Of a stretch of DNA of 64,000 nt, positions 17,701 through 25,800 are shown in pieces. A program made the translations under genes and the position numbers. Below the pieces are notes generated by a model. The model had not been told where the DNA came from, made no database searches, and saw only the letters and a list, made by a program, of their open reading frames with translations. How positions within the stretch are numbered: the stretch's first letter is position 1; each line of letters starts with the position of its first letter. Source of the stretch: CAZJYI01 sp964550025 (lineage in GTDB: Bacteria > Verrucomicrobiota > Kiritimatiellia > UBA8416 > CAYOBW01); the NCBI GenBank assembly GCA_964550025.1, contig CAZJYI010000036.1, positions 16,024 to 80,023 on the forward strand. Direction: 5' to 3'.

Positions 17701-18039
17701 TACTCGTTCAATCTTCTCACTGGTCACCGTTGACTGATGACTGACGACCATCAGGTTCACCAGGTTGTCCACGTAAGGCAACTGCCCTCCGCTGTGCTGG
17801 ATAACGCTAACCCTTCCATACATCCCCGAGTTCTGCAGGGCCTCGCGCGCGACGGCGACTTTGGCCGCTTCGCGTTCAAGTGCCTGCACCGTGAAACCCG
17901 CTGCGCCGAGCTCCTCCAGCAATGTCACATCCTCGCAGCCAATCACCACCGCCAGACCGCCGCCCACGCCCGAGTCTTCGACGATGCCGGCACCAGCCAT
18001 CGTGGCGCAAATAAGCAGAATAGTAACCAGTCGTTTCAT
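14725..18039 (-). CDS. Exported fusion: degenerate methyltransferase-like domain + PQQ-type beta-propellers (paralogue of 6696-9854)
   Basis: 1104 residues with a signal peptide (about 1-18). Residues about 25-120 match the methyltransferase-like domain of the 6696-9854 protein, but motif I is decayed (VVIGCEDVTLLEEL instead of HVGCGDGR). The propeller regions repeat the blade pattern (LVCQDAFNGVILWKR, LLSLDAKTGKTLWRK, VHALDANSGKQKWVF, VYCVTADEGELAWKL). The blocks around VDDWP/IDDWP, DNNAVS, VVGPP and AWPVHGSVL are shared between the paralogues. Two heptanucleotide arrays lie in frame at the same two sites as in the paralogue, but with other unit sequences. It begins 6 bp after the permease gene and so is cotranscribed with the sugar transporter. 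Probably an envelope-located binding or redox protein; no known enzyme can be assigned. Confidence 0.75.
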   Translation of the reverse strand: MKRLVTILLICATMAGAGIVEDSGVGGGLAVVIGCEDVTLLEELGAAGFTVQALEREAAKVAVAREALQNSGMYGRVSVIQHSGGQLPYVDNLVNLMVVSHQSTVTSEKIERVLAPRGVLLSPSSLITDHRSLITQSPAPKGLHAYKKAVPPEIDDWPMHMYGPDNNAVSKDRVVGPPKHLQWRSGPDWTRSHEYASSLNAMVSMNGRLYYTMDEGSRLSPVFPAKWKLVCQDAFNGVILWKRDLPSWHTHWWPVKSGPTQAMRRLVAIGDRLYVPLGIGEPVSELDANTGETIRSFDTPDAVEEIRISEGELFVLTSDAVFEQQNYNMKTVEVWNAAGNATGEYRWDDRKRTLTAFDLKTGRPIWQVEHPVMTITTAIDSQRVYFHNGIGVVALDRKTGEKLWESEGLEIKRYKLGTATAPSLVVYGDTVLCSDGFDFKEGVLLSLDAKTGKTLWRKAHQPSGHSSPDDIHVIDGLVWEAGIARIGKQGGTYRGFDPRTGEIKREFPLDVEHNSWFHQRCYRSRATANYLIPAATGIEYVELGNEDRRWTTHHWVRGACLYGVLPANGMTYATPHPCACFMESMVRGFSALAPPRGDKSRKRRPTPDTGSRLVKGPAYLEDGDAKAEKRESDWCTYRCDAGRSGYAKTDISSRPAKAWGTEIGGRLTPPVAAGGTVYVAAVDRHTVHALDANSGKQKWVFTADSRVDSPPSLHHGSVIFGCADGSVYCVTADEGELAWKLRAAPEVRMICNDGYVESAWPVHGSVLIVQDKVYALAGRSLFLDGGMWLSIVNPKTGELIACEHHGDIDPETGKSMQLSNVGLKMVPSNSDILSFDGNHIYMKAQQIGLDGKRIFPGASGKQRIYSLGKSDQEGEGSHLFSPPGFLDTVWHHRSYWIYGRAAGSGWGGWMKPGKYVPAGRILVVDKDKNVFGYGREPAFFAQSHVMEHQLFSARGGAYKRDDWRKAFAGIKNKETSITNWKQNREQPVEKNSVVQYNWRQVTPTIIARAMAGANDKLVIAGPPDILDEARFHGRFRLPEVDAQIRKQEAAIDGRVGGVMRTVSAGDGETIAEIRLASLPVFDGLIAANGKLFMSTSDGRVICFK
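17634..17668 (+). repeat. Heptanucleotide array, 5 units, CAGTGAT family (inside a gene, site B)
   Basis: Units GAGTGAT, CAGTGAT, CGGTGAT, CAGTGAT, CAGTGAG encode SLITDHRSLITQS ahead of the VPPEIDDWP block. The homologous site in the paralogue (9396-9423) carries a GATNCGG array. Confidence 0.75.
17714..17748 (+). repeat. Heptanucleotide array, 5 units, TGATGAC family (inside a gene, site A)
   Basis: Units TTCTCAC, TGGTCAC, CGTTGAC, TGATGAC, TGACGAC encode VVSHQSTVTSEK directly after the LPYVDNLVNLM strand. This is the same structural position as the TCCCGCA array of the paralogue (9491-9525). Confidence 0.68.
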
Positions 18040-18045
18040 GTGACC

Positions 18046-19818
18046 CTATTTCTCCGTGGGCACGACAATGCCCCTGATGATGATGTTCTGGCAGAGAACG
18101 AAAACAAGCAGGGTGGGAATGGCCGCGACGATCAGGCTGGCGAAGACCACGCCCTGCGACGAGAACTGTTGAAGCTGGTACAGCCACACCATAAGCGTCC
18201 ACATGTTCCGGTCCTGGCACAGAATGAACGCGTACATGAAATTCGCGTAGGCGCCGTTGAAGGCACCCAGTGCAATGACCGCCAGGATCGGCTTGGACAG
18301 ATTCATCGTGATGATCCAGAACTTGTGCCATTCGTTAGCGCCGTCGATGTCGGCCGCCTCAAATAGCTCCCTGGGCAGGCTGTCGAAGAAACCCTTCATC
18401 AGGAAGATCGCATAGCCGTTGGCCATGGCCGGCAGCAGCAGGGCCGCAAACGTGTTGAGCAGACCAAGATCCCGCAGCAAGAGGAAGTTGGGAATCATGG
18501 TCACAACCCCGGGAAACGCCATGGTCGCAATCAGGAAAAGCAGGATCTTGTACTGGCTACGCAGTTCATAGCGTGACAGTGCGTAGGCGGCCATGGGATT
18601 GACCAGCAGCGCCAGCGCGATGGCCAGCAGACAGTAGACCACAGTGTTACGGATGCCGTGGCCGTAGAGCAGGATGTACTCGAAGACCATCTTGAAGTTG
18701 GACGCGGCGAACTGCCCCCGAATCGTTCCAGCGTGCTGCATGCAGTACGCGTAGTCCACTTCACGTTGCGGCATCGGGATGGCATCGAACGACACATAGT
18801 CACGGCCGTGCGCCTCTCCCGTCGCGGATACCGTGCCGTACTTTGCTTGCAGGAACGCGCGCCACCGCAACTCCGGCGTGTCCAACGACAGCGCGGATAA
18901 CGGCAGGGCTTGGCGGTCAGGCAGAAACAGTAGAAAGTCGGTAAGTTGCGGCGATGCGCGCAGGCGATCGGGAGAAAACGGCACGTCCGCGAAACCTGCG
19001 TGCCGGCTCCCATACAGTTCGTTGAGCGTGTCGATGCCCCCATGCCGTTTGCGCAGGAATGCCTCCCAACCGGGCCGCGCGGAATCATTCACCACGATGA
19101 ACTGCGGATGGACGATCTCACGCACGAACTGCTCCCGCGTCCCGCCGCTCAGTTGACGGTAGCGTTCGAACGCATTGTCGTTCGATACGTAGATGCGATC
19201 TTCAGGCGGGAGCTGCTCCTTGAATCCATAGAACGTCCGCATCAACTCGGTGTCATTGACCTGGTATTTCCGATCCGTCAGCCGTTCCGGCCTGAACTTC
19301 AGGAAGAACCAGTTCTCGATCGGCTCCTCAAAACGGGATCGGAACGTTGCGACATCGTCACTGCACAGATCACGAACGTAGTTGCGAAAGGACCGCTCAT
19401 TCTCCTGAATAATACGCCCCTCGAGCGTGGGTCCGAACCCGGTCAGGAACCAGCCGGGCGGCATCTCCGTGGCGGAGACGAACGCGCGCCAGTCTGACAC
19501 AAGGGCATCCTCACACGACGGCGGCGGAACGATGGAGCGGAAGTTACGCACCTCGTCGCCGGACGTACGCACGTAGGTCTGCAGGTCTTCGCTGTACTTG
19601 GCTTCCTCGTACTTGCGATAGAGCATCTCGTCGTCGTAAAGAAAGCGCGGGACGATATCCAGGTCCTGCGCATCCACACGGCTCTTCACAGACCCCGACA
19701 CCATCTGCAAAAACGGGTAAACCATCGTCGCCGCCCCCGCCGTCAGAGCCAGGTAGAGCACGACATAGAACAGCCGCGTGGAGATGTGCCGCCTTTCGGT
19801 TTTGAGAATAATGGGCAT
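18046..19818 (-). CDS. Carbohydrate ABC transporter permease (MalG type) with a ~330-residue periplasmic insert
   Basis: 590 residues, about twice the usual MalG length. TM1 lies at about 15-40. A soluble insert follows at about 45-375, and then come the standard helices 2-6 with the ATPase-coupling EAA loop EAADIDGANEWHKFW at about 488. The insert contains repeated segments such as WEAFLRKRHGGIDTLNELYG and WRAFLQAKYGTV followed by GRDYVSF. These resemble a helix motif seen in GH42-like glycosidases, including the one at 59779. The insert would face the periplasm and may dock the substrate or the binding domain of the partner permease. No Shine-Dalgarno is present: heptamer repeats begin 6 bp upstream of the ATG. 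No ATPase subunit is encoded in the window, so a shared MsmX/UgpC-like ATPase is likely. Confidence 0.85.
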   Translation of the reverse strand: MPIILKTERRHISTRLFYVVLYLALTAGAATMVYPFLQMVSGSVKSRVDAQDLDIVPRFLYDDEMLYRKYEEAKYSEDLQTYVRTSGDEVRNFRSIVPPPSCEDALVSDWRAFVSATEMPPGWFLTGFGPTLEGRIIQENERSFRNYVRDLCSDDVATFRSRFEEPIENWFFLKFRPERLTDRKYQVNDTELMRTFYGFKEQLPPEDRIYVSNDNAFERYRQLSGGTREQFVREIVHPQFIVVNDSARPGWEAFLRKRHGGIDTLNELYGSRHAGFADVPFSPDRLRASPQLTDFLLFLPDRQALPLSALSLDTPELRWRAFLQAKYGTVSATGEAHGRDYVSFDAIPMPQREVDYAYCMQHAGTIRGQFAASNFKMVFEYILLYGHGIRNTVVYCLLAIALALLVNPMAAYALSRYELRSQYKILLFLIATMAFPGVVTMIPNFLLLRDLGLLNTFAALLLPAMANGYAIFLMKGFFDSLPRELFEAADIDGANEWHKFWIITMNLSKPILAVIALGAFNGAYANFMYAFILCQDRNMWTLMVWLYQLQQFSSQGVVFASLIVAAIPTLLVFVLCQNIIIRGIVVPTEK

Positions 19819-19823
19819 GGGGA

Positions 19824-19900
19824 GGTTATTGGTTAGTCGTTATTGGTTATTGGTTGTCAGTTATTCGGGATTCGGGATTTCGGATTGGCTATAGGCGATT
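19824..19900 (+). repeat. Heptanucleotide array, about 11 units, GGTTATT grading into CGGGATT
   Basis: Eleven consecutive 7-bp units: the first six are of GGTTATT type, the next three of CGGGATT/TCGGATT type, the last two degenerate. The array fills the space between the MalG-type start codon and the IVS-type gene, and covers the last codons of that gene. Its GGTTATT unit is the reverse complement of the AATAACC units on the other side of the gene. Confidence 0.8.
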
Positions 19901-20346
19901 TGGGGATTGTCGATGTAGGGGCAGTCCTCTCCGTAGGGCTCGTGGTCTTCCCTGACTTGTCCGCCCTTGTTCTGGCCTTTGGAGCGGAGGTATCGGATGT
20001 AGCCGTTGATGAGGCGAGTTGCATCGGCCACATGCTGCCTGCCGGCGTTAAGCTGTTCATCGCTGATGTACCCCTCATCGTGAGCCGTGATCAAATGGTC
20101 GAGGGTCTCGCAGACGGAACCCCGTGAGTTGCTGCAGAACTTGGCGTTGTCCATGTAGTGATAGCGGCCGTATCCCTCGGCGATGTTGGCCGTCGTGGAC
20201 CGTGAGGAATCCAAAACCTGGGACCTGAGGAGATATTTCTCCTCCGCGGGAAATCTTGGCACCACCTCTTTCGACACGAAGACTCTCAGTTCCCGGCAAG
20301 CCTGCCAGCACTTCAGATCCTCGAACGATCGTACTTCTCGCTCCAT
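19861..20346 (-). CDS. Four-helix-bundle protein (23S rRNA intervening-sequence / Avd-like family)
   Basis: 161 residues, all-helical. The family signature is clear: FEDLKCWQACRELRVFV at the N-terminus, FPAEEKYLLRSQVLDSSRS, then TTANIAEGYGRYHY and the terminal RLINGYIRYLRSK helix. I place the start at 20346 (MEREVRSF). The upstream in-frame ATG at 20382 would translate the flanking repeat (VIGYWLLG), and GGGGGAAAGAG before 20346 can serve as the ribosome-binding site. The last residues (IAYSQSEIPNPE) are encoded by the other repeat array. The family is found inside 23S rRNA intervening sequences and, as Avd, in diversity-generating retroelements. It forms multimers that bind nucleic acid, but most free-standing members have no known role. 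It interrupts the two permease genes of an ABC transporter. Confidence 0.88.
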   Translation of the reverse strand: MEREVRSFEDLKCWQACRELRVFVSKEVVPRFPAEEKYLLRSQVLDSSRSTTANIAEGYGRYHYMDNAKFCSNSRGSVCETLDHLITAHDEGYISDEQLNAGRQHVADATRLINGYIRYLRSKGQNKGGQVREDHEPYGEDCPYIDNPQIAYSQSEIPNPE

Positions 20347-20358
20347 CTCTCTTTCCCC

Positions 20359-20400
20359 CAATAACCAATAACCAATAACCAATAACTGAGAACTAAGAAC
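20359..20400 (+). repeat. Heptanucleotide array, 6 units, CAATAAC family, inverted relative to 19824-19900
   Basis: Four exact CAATAAC units followed by TGAGAAC and TAAGAAC. The array extends 8 bp into the 3' end of the upstream permease gene and supplies its stop codon. With 19824-19900 it forms an inverted frame around the four-helix-bundle gene. Confidence 0.8.
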
Positions 20401-22855
20401 CCGCCGTTGTGTACGACATCCGCGATATGCGCTTCATCTGCAGCATGGTCAACCCGATCAGAACGAGGCCCAGGATCCATGCGATTGCCACGGCGGCGCC
20501 AAAGCGAAGATAGACGTAGGCGTTGTAGAAAATCTCCAGGCCGACCACGTGCGAGGCGTAGTCGGGGCCGCCGCCCGTCATGACCAGTACGTTGTCTGCC
20601 GACTGGAAGGTGCCGATCAGCACAAAGATAAGCTGGATAAAAATCAGCGGTTTGATGGTGGGCAGCGTGATGTTCCAGATGCGCCCCAAGACCCCGGCGC
20701 CATCGATGGCGGCTGCTTCGTAGAGATCTTCGGGTACCGTCTTCAGCGCTGCCAGGTAGATCAGGCAGCCCGGCCCCATTCCGGCCCATCCCAGGGGGAT
20801 GATGATCGACACCATGGCGAGCGACTTGTCCTGCAGCCACTTCTGAGCGCCGATCCCCAGCGCCCCGAGAACCTGGTTCAACATGCCGGACTCGCTCGGG
20901 TCGAAGAACATCTTCCACATCAGCATCACCACCAGTCCCGACACCACGGCCGGTAGATAGTACAGCACGCGGAACAGAACCTTTCCGGCGGGGATCTCAC
21001 TCAGAATCAGTGCCAGCAGGATCGGCGGCACAAAGACCAGCAACAACGACCAGAAGACGTACTCGCCCGTGCGAAGGAACGAGATCCAGACGATCTTGTC
21101 GAAAAGCACTGAGGCAAAGTTGTCCAGCCCGACAAACTGTGACCCGCCCAGGACATTGTAGTCCTGGAACGCCATCACGGCTCCACGGAGCAATGGGTAG
21201 TAGTTGAATACGAGGATCGCCGCAACCGCCGGTACAAGCATCACGTACGCAAGAGCAACCTTGCGGAAGGGCCGCCGCGATAGGCCGACCTGTTTCTTCG
21301 GCGTGAAGAGGCGCCACACGTAGACGAAGAGCGATACAAAAGCCCCCAGCATCAATACCAGCACCACCGCCGCGACCTTGCGCCGGTACTTCATGGTGTC
21401 CTCGGGAATCTGACCGAGCATCTTCTCGTTCACCTCGGCTACGGCCTCGTCGTAGAGTTCCTGGAGGCGTGCGAGGCGCGCATCCCGATCCGGGTCACGC
21501 GCCAGATCCTCCGCAAAGGCGGTCTGGAGGGGGCGGCTGGCGCGCTCAATATACACCTGGCAGTTCTTGCCGTAGGGCTCGGGCGCGCAGTTGGCCATCG
21601 AGAAATGCAGCGTGTCGGCCCACTGTTTGGGCACGGAATCCGCGTACTCACCGTAGCCGTAGCGCTTCAGTTTCACCGGATCTATGAAACCGCCATAGCC
21701 GTTCTCCACGTAGGTCCGGACAATCTCCCTCTTCGCTTCCGGGCTACCCACGAAGCGAATGAACCGCCAGGCGGCCTTGATCTGCTCAGGATCCGTGGTG
21801 GTCGCGCAGATGCCGAGCCCGCGCATGTGCAACTCGGTGATCGATGTTCCACGCGGGCTGCGGGGAATGGGCACGAGCCCCACTTCCTCCGGGTTCAATC
21901 CCGCGATGTGAGAATCCATGTTCAGTAGCAGGTCGTTCATGTAGAGGAACACCATGCCAATCCGGCCCTTGTCCCACAGATGCCAGGAGTCGCGACTGCG
22001 TCCAACCCCGTAGCGCGCCTTGCCGCTGGCAGGGTCCGTCCACGGCCCTTCGACCAACTGCAGGTAGTAGTCAGCCGCCTCAAGGGCGCCGCTGTCATTG
22101 AAGGCGGCATGCCAGTCGCCCGTCTTCTCATCGCGCGCCACGATCTGCGTGCCCATGGACAGAAAGAGCGGCAGCGCGGCCCAACTCGCGCCTCCCGTAT
22201 CACTGACAAGCAGGCCGTACCGGTCCTGGTCGGGATTGTGAATCCGTCGCGCCGCGGCCATCATCTCGTCCCAGGTCTTCGGGTAGTCGTTGTCCGGGTC
22301 CAGCCCGGCCGCCTGGAAGAGCGTCTTGTTGTACGCCATCACGCGGACGAAGTAGTCGAACGGCAGCAGGTAGAAGTGGTCCTTGCCTTCAGCATCGCGG
22401 CGATGCACGGCGTCCCACACCTGCGGGCTGACACGTTCCCGCAGCTCGTCGCGGTACATCACGTCCTCATCAAAGACGCCCTGCGCGCGCGCCTCGGCTT
22501 CAGTCAGACCCACATCGATGTAATCGTCGAGCGGAATCAGAAAGCCGCGCCCAATGTAGCTGCCGGACTGCCGGGTGTTGACCTGGATGACATTGGGAGC
22601 CGTTCCGCCGGCGATCGACATCAACAGCGGCGCTTCACCGGCCGCCCCCTCGAAGCGGAGCGACAGCGGGTTCGCCTCCGGGCGGATGTTGGGGTACTTC
22701 GCCCGAAACGCGCGATATACCGCCAGCTCCGCCTTGCCGCCAATGCTGAACGCGGAATCGGGCGCCGGCGCAAAGTCCGTGGTGCGGAAGGTGACGTCCT
22801 CGGCACTGACGCCGCAGACTAACAGGAGGAGAACTAGTATCACGCGTTTCACCAA
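20393..22855 (-). CDS. Fusion of an extracellular sugar-binding protein and a MalF-type ABC permease
   Basis: 820 residues. Residues 1-18 form a signal peptide/anchor. Residues about 20-475 form a family-1 solute-binding protein (NVIQVNTRQSGSYIGRGFLIPLDDY, YPKTWDEMMAAARRI, GLGICATTTDPEQIKAAWRFI). A TM helix at about 485-508 follows, and residues about 520-815 form a MalF-type permease with the EAA loop EAAAIDGAGVLGRIW at about 710. Normally these are separate polypeptides. The gene starts at a TTG immediately after the previous stop codon (a GTG one codon later is also possible), with GAGGGGGG 7 bp upstream. The last codons and stop fall in a heptamer array. Partner of the MalG-type permease at 18046. 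The substrate is probably an oligosaccharide released by the neighbouring hydrolases. Confidence 0.87.
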   Translation of the reverse strand: MVKRVILVLLLLVCGVSAEDVTFRTTDFAPAPDSAFSIGGKAELAVYRAFRAKYPNIRPEANPLSLRFEGAAGEAPLLMSIAGGTAPNVIQVNTRQSGSYIGRGFLIPLDDYIDVGLTEAEARAQGVFDEDVMYRDELRERVSPQVWDAVHRRDAEGKDHFYLLPFDYFVRVMAYNKTLFQAAGLDPDNDYPKTWDEMMAAARRIHNPDQDRYGLLVSDTGGASWAALPLFLSMGTQIVARDEKTGDWHAAFNDSGALEAADYYLQLVEGPWTDPASGKARYGVGRSRDSWHLWDKGRIGMVFLYMNDLLLNMDSHIAGLNPEEVGLVPIPRSPRGTSITELHMRGLGICATTTDPEQIKAAWRFIRFVGSPEAKREIVRTYVENGYGGFIDPVKLKRYGYGEYADSVPKQWADTLHFSMANCAPEPYGKNCQVYIERASRPLQTAFAEDLARDPDRDARLARLQELYDEAVAEVNEKMLGQIPEDTMKYRRKVAAVVLVLMLGAFVSLFVYVWRLFTPKKQVGLSRRPFRKVALAYVMLVPAVAAILVFNYYPLLRGAVMAFQDYNVLGGSQFVGLDNFASVLFDKIVWISFLRTGEYVFWSLLLVFVPPILLALILSEIPAGKVLFRVLYYLPAVVSGLVVMLMWKMFFDPSESGMLNQVLGALGIGAQKWLQDKSLAMVSIIIPLGWAGMGPGCLIYLAALKTVPEDLYEAAAIDGAGVLGRIWNITLPTIKPLIFIQLIFVLIGTFQSADNVLVMTGGGPDYASHVVGLEIFYNAYVYLRFGAAVAIAWILGLVLIGLTMLQMKRISRMSYTTAGS

Positions 22856-25800
22856 CTACTTGCCCCCCTCATGGAAGAGCATGTCGGACGGGATGGGGGT
22901 GTGAGGGCCACCGTTCGCCGACGCGCTGACCCGGAGCGTGATGTGATTCCCGGTCTGGAAATAGTCGATCCGGACCGGGTGGAGGCCCTTCTTCAGCGCG
23001 ATCGTGCCATCGCCCGACCAGGCGTCGCGGGCACAAAGGACGTCCAACTCAACAACCGTCCTGCCGTCAATCACCAACCGCGAACCGTCGTCTGAGCGGA
23101 CGGTGAAGTTGTAGAGGCCGTCCTCGGGCACTCGGATGAAGCCCTCGAGCTGCATCGCAAAGTCTTCCTTCTGACCGGCGATCTCGGCGATGTCCAAGTC
23201 CTCGGCAACTCCCGTCCTGTCGGCTGTGAGCGTGCTCATGTCGGGGATCTGCTTCCACTTCCCTTTGAAGAGTCTGTAGGAGAGCCCCGGCTTCGTGGAT
23301 TCCGGCGAGGATGCCGGAAGCAGCTCTGCCTTCGTGAACGTCACACTCATCGGCGACCGCGCGACGCCGTCCCTGGTGAACGCGCGCAGTTTGAGGTCGG
23401 TTGTCTTCCTGAGGGTGATTGGGCCGCTGCATTCCGGTGCCGATGCTCCGGGGTCGCGGCCGTCCGTCGAATAGCGAAGTATGGTATTGGGCTCCAGGTT
23501 GATCACGTTGACCGTCGTCGACTCGCCGAAGATCCGTTCCTTTGGGGTCAGGGCCGCCAGCGTTCTGCGCACGACTTTCGTTTCGCCGAGCTCGATTGCC
23601 AGGTTCTTGTCGCTGGTGTCGGTGTATGTAAAGCGGTGGTGTCCGGGCGATGATGTGGCTGCATCCCGAACGCTCGACACGATGTCGCGATCGGCCAGCC
23701 AGGGCTCGATGACCAGTTTCCTGAGCGGGTTGTTCCTGACCGTCACGCTCTTGCGCGCGTCCCGCTTCGTCTGCTTCTGTTCCACTCGCACCAGCACCCA
23801 ATCGACACTACCGCCCCGCGCGATCGGAACCTGGACTTCGAGGGAATCCCACGCTTCGGGCATGTGGTCGCAAACCATGAAGGTCTGATCGGGAATGGAG
23901 TATTGGATGCCGGCAAGACGCTTCAAGATCAGGTCGGTGATCGGGCCGTCCCAATTGTAGTAGAGCGACCCCCAGGGCTTGTCGTTGGGATCCCAGCACT
24001 CCGGTGCAACCGGAAAGCCGAAGTCCTTGTTCATGCCGTTGATGTGGTTGAGCGTGATGAAGACGGCGTCCCAGTCGCGATGGTGCCGGAACATGCCCTC
24101 GACGGCGAGCCATGTGCTGATGGTGGAGACGCGGAACACACCGTTGGGCGGACAATCAGGAGGTCGGATCCGTAGCGACACGGGGCCGAGGAACCCGGCT
24201 TCCGTGTTCATGACCCAGTCGTCGCATTGGGCGTTGACCCATTCACGTGGCATCTCGTCGCACATCATGGATGCCAGGTGCCAGATGTCTTTCCAGGGCG
24301 ACCCTTTGGGGGCATAGAAGTTCGGACGATACGCACCCCAGTGCGTCTTGAACCCCTTCAGCATGCGCGGGTGCATGGCCTGCCAGTGTGGAATGTCGTC
24401 AGTCTGGCCAAGCTCCCGCGCCATCCTGATCAGATCTCGAAGCGCGTTCAGCTCGATGCCCATGCTAGCCTGCGGTCCGTTGTGGTCCCAGTAGAGCGGG
24501 CGGAAGAGCTCGTTGTAGACGGTGTTGAGGAACTGGCGATCGCCGGACTTGAGGTACATATCCCAAGACAGCTCAACGCTGCCGACCAGGTTCATCCAGA
24601 CGCCGGGCGAGTACCAGGTCGTGCCGAAGTTGTCGGGGAGCCCGTTGTTCTTGTCTTTGAACGGGACCATGAACTTCCACGACAGCACGTTGCCGTAGCC
24701 CCACGCGTCGCGGTCGACGACCCATGACCCCATGGCGGTGTAGACCCATGAGTCCCACAGGTGCAGCCCCATGAAGTTGTTGATCGCGGTCTGGGTGTGC
24801 GGATACATCTCGTAGCCCTCGCCCGTGTGCGTGAAGTACATGAAGTAGAGCGACCAGAGGTAGTAGTACGTTTTGACGGCGACGTCGTCCGAGCAGCGGA
24901 AGTAGGGGATCTGCCTGTTCAGCAGATCGTTGAACCATGCGGCCTTGGCTGTGAGGGCGGCAGCAGGGTTTTCGAGTACGGCCGTGGTGCGTCTGACGGC
25001 CGCCCCGTAATCGTCGTCCATGGCGTAGGTGAGGGCGCCCGGCTTCCCCGGTTCGCAGGAGAGTGTGAAGCGATAGACCTGTCGTCCCTCGTTGTCGCGC
25101 TTGATGGTGGGCGACCGGACGGGTTGATCGGCTGACAGGACGACGCTCATGCCGTCGTACATGATCCTGCCGACGACAGCCGGATCCTTCCATGCCGGCT
25201 TCGTGAGAACCGTGCCGCCTTCGGTGATGTGGATGGCGTTGTTCCTCTTGTCGAATCGGCCCCTGGCCGTGCGTTCCCGGCTGAAGACCTGGCCGGGCTT
25301 GTCACCGTCGAAGGTGGGGTACTTGCCGGGATTGACGAAGCTGTGCCCCTCGAACTCGATCTCAACGGGCTTGTCTGCCGCGATGATGGTGCACAGTACG
25401 TCATCCCGGGAGATGAACTTCGTCTCGGTAATCCTGACGCCGCCGACTTCGTAGTTGCAGGTAACACGGTCGGGGCGCCAGACCATGGATGTGGGCCTGG
25501 GGTGTTTGAACCGTTGGCCGTCAATCATGACGGTGCCATATGCACCGCGGATGTGATTCCAGAACTCCCACCCGAACTTGTCGTGCCCGGTTCCGCCGGC
25601 GCCGGTCGCGATGCCGAAGCCTCGGGCACGGCCGTCGCGGAACATCGGATGGGTGAAGCCGATGGTCTCATGTTCACGCGGTCGCCATTTGGTGTCCACC
25701 TTTCCGCCGATGTAGTACATGTGATTACCGGCAATGAATGCGTACTGCTTTCCTTCGATGTCACGCGCCAGCATCTTGCAGTAGTCGGTCCAGGGCGGAG

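Noticed and set aside
19861..20346. A nearby 23S rRNA gene, suggested by the IVS-type protein
   Set aside because: The flanks are ABC transporter genes and heptamer arrays; no rRNA sequence is present. Free-standing members of this family are common.
19824..20400. Diversity-generating retroelement based on the Avd-like protein
   Set aside because: No reverse transcriptase, template repeat or adenine-biased variable repeat is visible in the window. The idea is kept only as context for the heptamer findings.
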